Shown here piece after piece: positions 56,127-64,000 of a stretch of 64,000 nucleotides of DNA. Origin of the DNA: Dactylorhiza incarnata (Eukaryota > Streptophyta > Magnoliopsida > Asparagales > Orchidaceae); assembly GCA_033032865.1 (NCBI GenBank), contig JAWHQI010000273.1, positions 620,001-684,000 of the forward strand. The letters are read 5' to 3'. Under the pieces are notes generated by a model. The model had not been told where the DNA came from. It saw only the letters and a program-made list of their open reading frames with translations, and ran no database searches. Each line of letters begins with the position of its first letter. Position 1 is the stretch's first letter. The translations under genes were made by a program, and so were the position numbers.

Positions 56127-57409
56127 TTAATGAATGACAGATTTAGGTATCCAAAGGTGACCAAGTGGGATGGTTCCTTTGGGTACCCAAATACATCGTG
56201 GTAGCTTTTGGGAAGATAATGATGAATGGGCTTTTTCAATTAAAGATGATATGTCATCTTTTATTATGGGTCTCCATTCATATATTGGTTGTTTATCTTT
56301 TAAATTCATATTATGATTATGCGACATCTTTATATGATTATATTTGTTTGAAAAATAATTCATTTGAGATTTATGTTTATTCAAATTATTTTTCAAAATA
56401 GATTGATGTTGATAATCATAATAATTTTTATTATATGGATTCTTTGAAAGTTTATAAGAGTGGTTGTCTTTCTTTAGAATTGAATGTTGAAAGAGTGGGT
56501 TACAATATGTTTTGAATAATTGATTCTTATTTTGATGATTTTCATTTCCATTCTTTCTTATAGACATACTCTTATAATATGAAGGATAATATTTTATAGT
56601 TTGATTTTCATGTAAAGGAGTTTTTAAATTTGAGTCATGATTGAAAATGTATTGAGACTTATAATAGTGACTCTTAAGAATTTTGTGAGGATCATAATTC
56701 TTTTTGGAACAAAACTCCTTTTGAGTTGATGTATGAAAATGATCCTTTTTATAAATGATTTTGTAAGTTATTTTATCTTTGTTATTCAAAATCTTATGAT
56801 GAAAGTCATTATTGGAAATTAGAACTTTTTCAACAAAAGATTTTAATTGTCTTAACTTACAAGTTAAAGCATCATTTTCAAATATCAATTTTTCATTATG
56901 CTTTTTAGAAACTAAGAGCCATTTTCAATATCCTTGAATTTTTCTTTTAATAGATTGCAATCAAAACAAAGAGTAGGAATTTCAACTAAAGAGCAAGATG
57001 GAGAAGTCACATCATAATTAGATTCTACATTAACATTAGCTTTTAACCTTTTATTTTCTAAACGTAATTTATCATTTGTAATTTTCAATTTCTTAATTTT
57101 ACGTTTAGCAATTTGTAGCATATGTAATGTGGAAATAGAATTAGTCACAAAGATAGAAGAATTTGATTTACTTACATTGCTATCGGGAGAGGCAAGATTT
57201 GAACATAAAGTTCCTTTAACATCTTTTTGGCACTCCTCTTCCAAAGACGACATTTCTTCTTCTCTTCCAGTTGATGTGCTCTCCATGGTTTCATCCTGTA
57301 AGATTCTTTCTTGATTGCTTGTGCCAATTTGAATGTTTTCCAAATGTTGTGCATGCTTCAAACCTATACACGGAAGATCAAACATTTCATTAAGAAATTT
57401 CCAAACTTT
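56127..57409 (-). pseudogene. Sirevirus-like gag, middle and C-terminal part
   Basis: Two overlapping minus-strand segments (57409-56912 and about 56935-56127) are joined by a one-base frameshift near 56925. The first has acidic and coiled-coil character (KRKIKKLKITNDKLRLENKR) and CFDC. The second is Asn/Lys/Tyr-rich and ends with WVPKGTIPLGHLWIPK, the motif found at the gag/pol border of Sireviruses. The frame joins the N-terminal part at 59064-59306 once the mini LTR element and one GTAAG copy are set aside. Confidence 0.75.
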
Positions 57410-57414
57410 GTAAG

Positions 57415-57564
57415 AGTAGAAATAAAGAGGAGGAAATATTTGATCGATCTATTCATCCACATAGGGGGAAATATATAGGACTTACAATGACACTTAATAC
57501 TAGACTCAAGATGTGAGACTAAACCCACTCATACATAAATATATTAAAACTACTAAACTCAACT
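57415..57564 (-). repeat. 3' LTR of mini element (150 bp)
   Basis: Ends AGTAGAAATAAAG / AAACTCAACT on the plus strand. Adjacent to the polypurine tract. Confidence 0.9.
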
Positions 57565-57699
57565 CTCCCCCTCAAGATGAAGGGGAAACCTTCAGCTTGG
57601 ATATCATAAAAGAGATAGTAAAAATGGTAGGCAAAGGTGGGACAAGACGGGTGACCGGGGATACTCCCACACACGGTACACCCACAAGAAAGAAACCAC

Positions 57700-57835
57700 A
57701 CACACGAATCTACGTGACCGCGGGGATAACACCACACTCACGAATCAACGAAACTGCGGGGATAACACCACACACACGAATCAACGAGACTGCGGGGATA
57801 ACACCTCTCGCACAGATCTACGTGACCGCGGGGAT
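57700..57835 (+). repeat. 36 bp tandem repeat, about four copies
   Basis: Unit CACGAATCAACGAGACTGCG followed by GGGATAACACCACACA. Being a multiple of 3, it encodes a 12-residue repeat in one plus-strand frame (RINETAGITPHT), but no start or context supports a protein. Confidence 0.8.
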
Positions 57836-58289
57836 AAGAGAGAAAAGGCAAAAAACAACCACCAAAGACCATACCACCTACCAATCACAAGGAAAAACTT
57901 GGGGAGACACAAACAACGCGCGACATAAGCCTAGAGGCCGTGTGGGACTAAGGCGAACAACGGGAAAGATCATCCGAGTCTCCTTCATCCCAACACTCCC
58001 CCTCACGTGAAAGGCACGTGCATATAGGCATAACACGACGATATGAAACGACTACTAACAACAGAAAAATAAAAGACCACATAAAATGACCGATAAACAA
58101 ACACAACTTCAGCAACGGCAAGAGAGTAGCACCAAGGAAATGGTAACAGCGGCTGGAAGCATCAGATCTGCAGTGGAGAGAGCAGATCTGAACAGTAACG
58201 TCGATGGAAGCAGCAACAACTCCTTCTGGCGACGAGGAAGGCAGAAGATCCAGTGGTCGAGGAAGGCAAAAGCAGATCCAGGCAGATCC

Positions 58290-58400
58290 AGCCGCGCATG
58301 CCGGAGAAGAAGGAGCCGCAGCAGCAGCCGCGCATGCCGGAGAAGAAGAAGCCGCAGCAGCAGCCGCGCACGCCGGAGAAGAAGAAGCCGCAGCAGCAGG
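58290..58400 (+). repeat. 36 bp tandem repeat, three copies
   Basis: Unit GCGCATGCCGGAGAAGAAGA followed by AGCCGCAGCAGCAGCC. A separate 25 bp repeat (ACGGGATCGGCATCGTCGAT) occurs twice at 58541-58592. Confidence 0.85.
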
Positions 58401-58907
58401 AGGCGGCGGGAGAAGAGGAGGGCCCGACATCTGGAGCAGCAGCAGGAGGCGGCGGGAGAAGTAGTAGCAGTCGTCGACGATGGTATAAGAGAACGACGGG
58501 ATCGTCGACGTCCATGGAAGAGGGCAGCATCGTCGATGGAAGACGGGATCGGCATCGTCGATGGAAGACGGGATCGGCATCGTCGATGGAAGATGAAGCA
58601 GTCGTGTCGTTGATGAAGATGGCTCGTGCCGTCGATGGAAGATGAAGCAGCTGTCGATGAAGATGAAGCAGGGATCGTCGATCGGCATCGATGTAGAAGC
58701 AGCCGTCGGGAAGCAGCAGCGGAGCGATCGACACCATCGTCGAAGGAAGCGGGGAACGGGAAAGGAGCCACTCCCGTCGATGGAATCAGACGGTGATTCC
58801 GTCGACGGGAGCGGGAAGGGAGCGACACCTTTGTGAGCCCTAGCAGCGGCTCAGAACTGGGACAGGGCAGAAGCAGAGACCCGCAGAGATAAAACCAAAC
58901 CCTATTA

Positions 58908-58919
58908 GCTCTGATACCA
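58908..58919 (-). promoter_or_regulatory. primer binding site of mini element (tRNA-iMet)
   Basis: Perfect TGGTATCAGAGC on the minus strand, flush with the 5' LTR. Confidence 0.92.
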
Positions 58920-59069
58920 AGTAGAAATAAAGAGGAGGAAATATTTGATCGATTTTTTCATCCACATAGGGGGAAATATATAGGACTTACAATGACACTT
59001 AATACTAGACTCAAGATGTGGGACTAAACCCACTCATACATAAATATATTAAAACTACTAAACTCAACT
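58920..59069 (-). repeat. 5' LTR of mini element (150 bp)
   Basis: Same length as the 3' copy; differs near GATCGATTTTTTC and ATGTGGGAC. Confidence 0.9.
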
Positions 59070-59306
59070 GTAAGCATTAGTAAAACAATAAATCAATTTG
59101 GAAATGTCTTTTGATAAAGCACAAAATAAAGTACTCATAGCCTTCGCATTTAAATGACATTCCAATTTATTTGATTCATCCGCTGGTCTTATAATTGTCG
59201 TATTCCAAATTTTGATATCATATGAGTTAAAAAAAGTTTTCATTAAAATTTTCCATCCTTTATAATTTTTGCCTTCAAATAAAGGTGGTGCCAAAGATTT
59301 TTCACT
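59064..59306 (-). pseudogene. Sirevirus-like gag, N-terminal part
   Basis: The minus strand reads PPLFEGKNYKGWKILMKTF, the signature N-terminus of copia gag (DUF4219/UBN2 type), to about residue 76 where the mini LTR element interrupts (real boundary 59069). The usual ATG and leader are absent: the coding-like sequence touches the 5' LTR, so an internal 5' deletion is likely. Confidence 0.8.
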
Positions 59307-60688
59307 TGTCGGATCGATTGGCGCCTTTAGAGGGGGGTGAATAAGGGAATAAAAATTCTTTGTAATAATGTTATGAAAATTACTAAATTGTTTTATAATA
59401 TGAGAAAGTCAAAATAACAATTTAGCTTATTTGTGAGAATATCATAATTTTCAAGTTTAGAAATAAGTACTAAATTGTTTTATGATTAAAGAGATTGAAA
59501 TAAACAATTTAGATAAAGTAAATTGAATTGAAAACTTTGTAACCAATATTTTAGAGATAACGCCAAAGGAGAGAAATCAAGTAACACAAATAGAGACATG
59601 ATTGTATTTATATAAAAAGGTGTTTACATAAATTTGATTTCAATATCGCTAGAAATCGGAGGCGTACAAATGTAAATATATTTTCTTTTTCTATACCGAC
59701 TTGTATCCACACAAACCGGTTGGCTTTAGCCTATCCTTCCCCTGATAAGACCTCAAGCCGCTCTAGCCAAACCTTTCCCGGATATGACCTCGAGCACCCC
59801 CTAGATCTAATCACCTAGAACTAGTCGCCAACACAAGGCGAATTACTCCCTAAGTCCTACCCAGACCTAGTCGCCAACACAAGGCGAATTCTCTAAACGG
59901 TTACAAAAAGTATATGGAATGAAAATAGAAATAACAATAATAAAATTCCCTATATGAGATCTTCTGAAGTCGGAGAAGAAGGATCGCTGTAGTATGAGCG
60001 AGGTCGAAGCGATCGTCCTTCGGATGTAGCGTGACGTAGTCCTCCTCCAGAATTCTCCTTAAGCTTTTAGTGGGAGATCCATCTTCGACAGCATAGCAGC
60101 AGTAGAATTGTGGCACTTGCAACCTCTCTGGGATGGATAGCCAAAACGAGAAGCAAAGCTCCAATATATAGAACTTCTCGCTAGCGCCTGCGATAGCTCC
60201 TAGCGTCTGCGGTAGCGTTCGTGTGGAGCGGTTGCGAAACCGTCGGCGGCGTGGCGCTGTGCACGATCTTGAGATAGCGCCAGGCGGTAGCGCTAGCGCT
60301 GGCGGTAGCGCTTGCGAAACCGTCGGCGGCGTGGCAAAACCAACTTTCGTCGAACGGAACAATTTCGTTGACCGGATTTTCGTCGAACGAAATTTTCGTC
60401 GAACGCAGGAAAATTCGTCGAACGGAATTTTCGTAGAACGAAATTTTCGTCGAACGAAATTTTCGTCGAACGCAGGCAAAATCGTCGAACGGAACTTGAG
60501 CTAGCGCCTGGCGGTAGCTCTAACGCTGGCGGTAGTGCATTCTTCCAGATGTTTGAATTCAGTTGTTTTCTACCTGTGGAGTATTGCACATATAGTTCAT
60601 GCACACTATAAACACACGACACGCAAGATCAAATACAATTTGGGATTTGTTATTCTCAAACAAAGAGATGTGACACACATGTCCAACA
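59307..60688 (-). repeat. 5' LTR of Sirevirus-like element (1382 bp)
   Basis: Pairs with 50507-51855. It is longer mainly through additional TTCGTCGAACG and GCGGTAGC copies (60345-60535). Confidence 0.92.
60345..60495. repeat. TTCGTCGAACG motif cluster (5' LTR)
   Basis: Same motif family as at 51540-51685, with about eight copies and slightly different spacing. Confidence 0.85.
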
Positions 60689-61868
60689 GTAGCGACACGC
60701 CAGATACCTTAGGTTGTCGAACTACACCACATAGGGCAGGTACAGTTCAGCAAAGCCCGTTGCTCAAGTCGTCGTACCCAACACGCACGACGCGGGTCAG
60801 CCTCCTCTTGCCTGTTATCGCCTACATAACTGTTTGTTATGTAACAAGGGTGGCACTCGCGGCCACCTAAGTTGGGCACCCAAGGCGCACAACTCCACAC
60901 GCTAGCCCAACGGTCTCCAAGAGACGGGCTTCGCACAAACACAACAGAAGTTCCCAAGGAACTAACGTCTACGATCCAAACATACACATTCCACGAAGTT
61001 TTCTTCGGGAACCCCAGAACATCACCAATCCAGACCAACATGTCCGGATGGGCTTCACACAACATGCCTAATCCATGTTCACGCTTCCGGATACTAATGC
61101 AATTAAACGCGGGGTTGTAAACATCGACCCGTCGGAGGGCACTCTTCCCCACCAGTCGGTGGAGAGGGGCTTCCATGCAAATATGCTAAAATAGGGCTTC
61201 ACCTGCCCAAGAAGAAAAGTCGTTACCCTTGAAGTGCGCTTCAGAGCCATGGGAACGCGCCCGGATTTGACGGCTGGCGAAAGTAACGGCTGTCCGCACA
61301 CGAAATATGCTCTCCACGAATGCTTCCGGTCGGCCACCTTCAACAAAACCTAGAACCCTAGCCTAGGTCGGCAAGGGGCTGGCTTGGGCTTCTCCTTCCA
61401 GCAGCAAAACGAGAGAGAGGAGAGGGGCTCGACTCCTCCTTGTCGAATGAAGAAAAGGAGAGGAAGGGGGACGGGTCCTCCTTGCTCTAGGCGGCGACAG
61501 GAATGGGAGATGGAGCTCGGGAAGGCCTTCCCTGCTCCAGGCGACGGGAGAGAGGGATTGAGACAGAGAGAGGGCTTCTCGGGTGAGGGAGGGAGAGGAA
61601 CTCGGGGCGGCTCCTGCTCCAGGCGGCGGGGAGAGAGGGGCGACGGGAGAGATCGGGAGATGGGGGGTTTGCGGTTGGCCTATGCAAACGAGAGCGAGAG
61701 AGGGAGAGGGGGGTCGGGTGTTTAGGGTTGAGAGGGGAGGAGGCTAATTTAACTAAGCCTTAAACGCACCCCACTCCGCTATTCGCAGACCACACCCCTA
61801 TCCACACCCCAAAACTCTCTAAACGCACACTGAAACTGAATTAAATCAATTCGAGACATTACATCCCG

Positions 61869-62846
61869 CCCCAGCAGATAGGCGAGAAAGCTCCCGGCCA
61901 GCGGTCTGGGAAGGAGGTGGCGACGAAAACGAGTGGGCGAGATCTCCCCGGGTGACAGCTATTCAGTAGTCCGGCGAGTGCAGGGGTCTGCGAGCTGACT
62001 CCGCGAGAGCGAACCACTCGTCGGGCAGGGGAGGGAAGTCCCATTTGTGAGTTAATCCTCTCGGCCCCGGTTCCGGAGGGATTCAGAGGGCCGGAAATGT
62101 CTTACTACATCGGCAAGGATGACCCAGTCCTGCACCTGCAGTGGTTCGAGTACATGGTCTCGATCCTGCCTATGACGTATGCCTTCCAGTGCCGGCTCTT
62201 TGCCACCACCTTGAAGGAGAAGGCGAGGGACTGGTTCCACCAGCTCCCCGTGGGTTCCATTTACGCGTTCGAGGATCTGCGTCGAAGCTTCCGGCTGCGC
62301 TTCTCAACGTCGAAGAAGAGGAAGAAGGATGCTGAGGCACTCTTCAAGATTAAGCAAGGGTCAGGGGAGTCGCTGGCCCATTATGTGGATAGGTTCCAGG
62401 AAGAGGTCCTGCTCGTCCAGGAGGTGTCAGGGTTCACCCTCCAGCTGGCCTTCATAGCAGGGCTGCGGGAGGGGTTCTTCAAAATGAGCCTGAAGCGAAA
62501 GGCCCCTCTATCCTTCGAGGAATTGATGGAGAGGGCGGCGGAAGAGATTGAAGGGGAGGCCGCCAACCCAGAGTTTGCAAAAAGGTTTGCAAGGCTAAGC
62601 GAGCCAGAGACGAGGCAGCAGGAAGGTAGAAGGAGAGAGGAACCCGGAGGTCAGGGGTTTCAGGGGCAGCAGCGGGATTTGGGGTATCAGGAGCCCAATA
62701 ACCGGCTAGCTTGGAGACCCAGGAGGGACCAGCGCAAGGTCAAGAAAGAGGTTATCAGGGAAGGGGGCAGGGGAGGGTCAACCATCCAGGATGGAGGCAA
62801 GGTCCCAGACCACCTCACCCCCCTCAGGAGGAAACCATGGCAGTAG
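61869..62846 (+). pseudogene. Tat-like gag, main part (Retrotrans_gag domain)
   Basis: Continues the gag opened at 40042. After one TGA (near 61950) the frame is open to 62846. From about 62088 it shows the gag domain: SYYIGKDDPVLHLQWFEYMV, LFATTLKEKARDWFHQLP, FEDLRRSFRLRFS, FKIKQGSGESLAHYVDRFQEE and FIAGLREG, the standard Tat-branch pattern. The tail is Arg/Glu/Gln-rich. A frameshift near 62800 separates it from the downstream knuckle and protease. Confidence 0.87.
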
Positions 62847-63656
62847 GTCGAGGAAGAGGAGGAAGAAGAAGAGGAAATGGAAGAGGGGGAGGAGGAGGCG
62901 GGGTGGCGTTGCCCTATTGTGACTTCCATCAGGAGGGAGGCCACACGACGGCCACCTGCCCGGAGTTTCTGGAGCTGAGGGCAAGAGGTCAGCAGCAGCA
63001 GCGACCAGTAAGGATCGAAGAAGTGTTACCCGGAGAAGGGGAGGACAGATGTGAAAATCGAGCTGACGTATGGGCTCGAGGGGGGATCGGGGTGATCCAT
63101 GGTGGGGTAGGGATCGAGGCTTCTCGCAAGAGGAGCTTCCAAACCATGTACAAGAGGAGCGTCGCGTCGACATCCCGAACCCCACCCCCTCTGGAGAAGA
63201 TAACATTATCCTCGGAGGATATGCAAGACTATGAAGACCTGTTCTGCCATGCCTTGATGATCCAGACGGCTATCGAGAACTTCACGGTCTCCCGGATCTT
63301 GGTCGACAACGGGAGTTAAGTGAATGTGATCTTCAAGAAGGCCTTCGGCGCGTTGCAGGTGGAGGCGAAGAGGGTGCAGGCATCGGATGGGCCGTTGTTC
63401 GGATTTTCAGGGGAGAGGAAGGAGGTCGAGGGAGGAGTCGGCCTCCAGGTGACGTTGGGAGGGGTCCCCAGGAACTGACGGTTCGTCATTGTCGACGCCC
63501 TGAGCAGCTATAATGCGATCTTCGGACGCCCTCTCATCAGCACCTTCTGATGCGTTCCCTCGTCCTTCCACCAGTGCCTAAATTTCCACAGTGGAGGAGT
63601 CCAGGTCCGAATCCGGGGGGATACAAAGGTGGCGAGGTAGTGCTATGTGATTGCAG
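62800..63656 (+). pseudogene. Tat-like zinc-finger-like motif and aspartic protease, broken
   Basis: The frame open from about 62711 to 63319 carries CDFHQEGGHTTATC, the Tat-type C-x2-H-x4-H-x4-C motif, then ITLSSEDM and LVDNGS, where the protease active-site D-x-G-S is followed by a stop (TAA, 63317-63319) in place of Ser. Downstream in the same frame are VNVIF, VTLGGVP, a TGA near 63477, then VDALSSYNAIFGRPLI, the C-terminal protease signature. Several stops make it non-functional. Confidence 0.82.
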
Positions 63657-64000
63657 TCAACACCATCTCCTGGATGGAGGAGGCTGAGAAGGTAGATAGG
63701 GAGACGAAGGGGCCAGGAGAAGAGAGGAAGGCAGAGGGAGAAGAAGGAGAGGACAGCATCCGGGAAGAGGAAACGGAGGCAAGAGAGGGGGAGCATGCCG
63801 AACCCATGGAGGTGGAGGTGGAAGAGGAGACCCTAGCCGAAAGGGGGAAGGCAGGGGGAAGATAGGAAGAGCTGTCCCGACTTGAGGCGGCGGAAGAAGT
63901 AGTTGAGATGGAGATCACCGCCCGGGGGGGGGGGAGGTCGAGAAGGTGCGAGTCAGCGGGGGTCTCGGCCCAGAGGACAGGAAGAAGATGCTGGAATGCA
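63647..64000 (+). pseudogene. acidic linker between protease and RT of the Tat-like pol
   Basis: A Glu/Arg-rich low-complexity frame (EEAEKVDRETKGPGEERKAE...) continues to 63865, followed by similar purine-rich DNA to the window edge. Tat-lineage pol has a variable linker at this place. RT is beyond the edge. Confidence 0.6.

Larger units (their letters stand above)
57415..59069 (-). mobile_element. non-autonomous mini LTR retrotransposon (TRIM/SMART-like), 1655 bp
   Basis: Two 150 bp direct repeats (57415-57564 and 58920-59069) differ at about three positions. On the minus strand a perfect primer site TGGTATCAGAGC follows the 5' LTR immediately (58908-58919), and a polypurine tract CTTGAGGGGGAG precedes the 3' LTR (57565-57576). 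Perfect GTAAG duplications flank it (57410-57414 and 59070-59074). With these borders the LTRs begin AGTTGAG and end TTCTACT rather than TG...CA. There is no gag or pol, so transposition in trans is required. Confidence 0.9.
50507..60688 (-). mobile_element. Sirevirus-like copia element lacking pol, minus strand
   Basis: LTRs at 50507-51855 (3') and 59307-60688 (5') start TGTTGGACATGTGTGTCAC and end near GGCGCCAATCGATCC-ACA on the minus strand. Perfect GTAGC duplications flank it (50502-50506 and 60689-60693). Internal DNA holds a gag relic (split by a mini LTR element) and about 4.2 kb of AT-rich non-coding sequence, with no protease, integrase or RT. Two polypurine tracts lie next to the 3' LTR, as in Sireviruses. 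The primer binding site is missing: gag-like codons begin about 8 bp after the 5' LTR. This copy therefore could not be reverse transcribed as it stands. Confidence 0.9.
40210..61863 (-). mobile_element. gypsy chromovirus (Tekay-like), minus strand, with two nested insertions
   Basis: LTRs lie at 40210-42096 (3' LTR) and 49764-61863 (5' LTR, interrupted). Perfect 5 bp duplications TCCCG flank the element (40205-40209 and 61864-61868). On the minus strand the order is 5' LTR, primer-site relic, gag, CCHC knuckle, protease, RT, RNase H, integrase, chromodomain, polypurine tract, 3' LTR, as in gypsy chromoviruses. Long LTRs of about 1.9 kb and a C-terminal chromodomain point to the Tekay/Del clade. 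Coding is broken by stops, frameshifts and a solo LTR. The nested elements are 44978-47771 and 50507-60688. Confidence 0.93.
49764..61863 (-). repeat. chromovirus 5' LTR, split by the Sirevirus-like element
   Basis: The two parts 49764-50506 and 60689-61863 align with the ends of the 3' LTR at 40210-42096. The junction falls inside CCTATGCCTGTAGCGACACGCC, which is uninterrupted at about 40917 in the other LTR. That gives an internal empty-site control for the nested insertion. Confidence 0.93.
39237..64000 (+). mobile_element. Tat-like gypsy element (LTR, gag, protease), interrupted and running off the right edge
   Basis: A probable 5' LTR (about 39237-39984) is followed by a gag start at 40042. 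Gag resumes at 61869 after a chromovirus insertion and leads to a zinc-finger-like motif and aspartic protease by 63656. The order gag, CxxH...GHTTxxC motif, protease, acidic linker is that of Tat/Athila-branch gypsy elements. RT and the 3' LTR lie beyond the window. The insertion point in the CACTA element is uncertain by about 40 bp because the LTR start could be TGTACAAC at 39237 or TGTTGGTT at 39199. Confidence 0.75.

Noticed and set aside
58086..58828. several long overlapping ORFs on both strands in the mini LTR element
   Set aside because: Trinucleotide-rich low-complexity DNA leaves all frames open; composition is Arg/Ser or Ala/Glu-only with no domain.

Overview
This window is plant (angiosperm) nuclear DNA from a repeat-dense intergenic region, probably heterochromatin. 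The evidence is plant-type Ty3/gypsy (chromovirus and Tat-like) and Ty1/copia (Sirevirus-like) elements, a CACTA DNA transposon with a spliced Transposase_24 gene, LTRs beginning TGTAAC, and tRNA-iMet primer sites. I see no convincing single-copy host gene, no tRNA or rRNA, and nothing bacterial. Species cannot be fixed from the sequence.

Left third (1-20722): a decayed Sirevirus-like copia gag (63-1514) is followed by its probable 3' LTR. A gypsy solo LTR (1934-20362, target duplication TTTCA) sits in that LTR. Inside the solo LTR lies a 15.1 kb element (4739-19836) with two nearly identical 5.67 kb LTRs and only 3.77 kb of non-coding internal DNA, an architecture like the LARD elements of grasses. 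The solo LTR also carries three CACGTG palindromes spaced exactly 17 bp apart and a 419 bp foldback.

Middle (21103-34462): a non-autonomous Tat-like gypsy element (21103-31661) is built largely from minisatellites: a 31 bp array just upstream of the TATA box and a 22 bp array just downstream of it in each LTR, and a 79 bp array of about 40 units in the internal region. The 79 bp array is split by a 5'-truncated copia LTR (27618-28692). A second, deleted Tat-like element (32087-34462) sits in an AT microsatellite, and its LTRs carry arrays of C/G-rich hairpins.

Right half (34747-64000): a CACTA transposon starts at 34747 and carries a minus-strand multi-exon transposase gene (37070-39040). 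It appears to be interrupted by a Tat-like gypsy element (LTR about 39237-39984; gag at 40042 resuming at 61869). That gag is split by a minus-strand chromovirus (40210-61863, duplication TCCCG). The chromovirus is in turn hit by a solo LTR (44978-47771, duplication AATAG) and by a pol-less Sirevirus-like element (50507-60688, duplication GTAGC). The Sirevirus-like element contains a 1.66 kb mini LTR element (57415-59069, duplication GTAAG). The nest is therefore up to five levels deep, and four levels are supported by exact 5 bp target duplications.

Almost all coding sequence is retrotransposon or transposon derived and broken by stops, frameshifts or insertions. The chromovirus integrase-chromodomain frame (42161-43207) is the longest intact retroelement reading frame.
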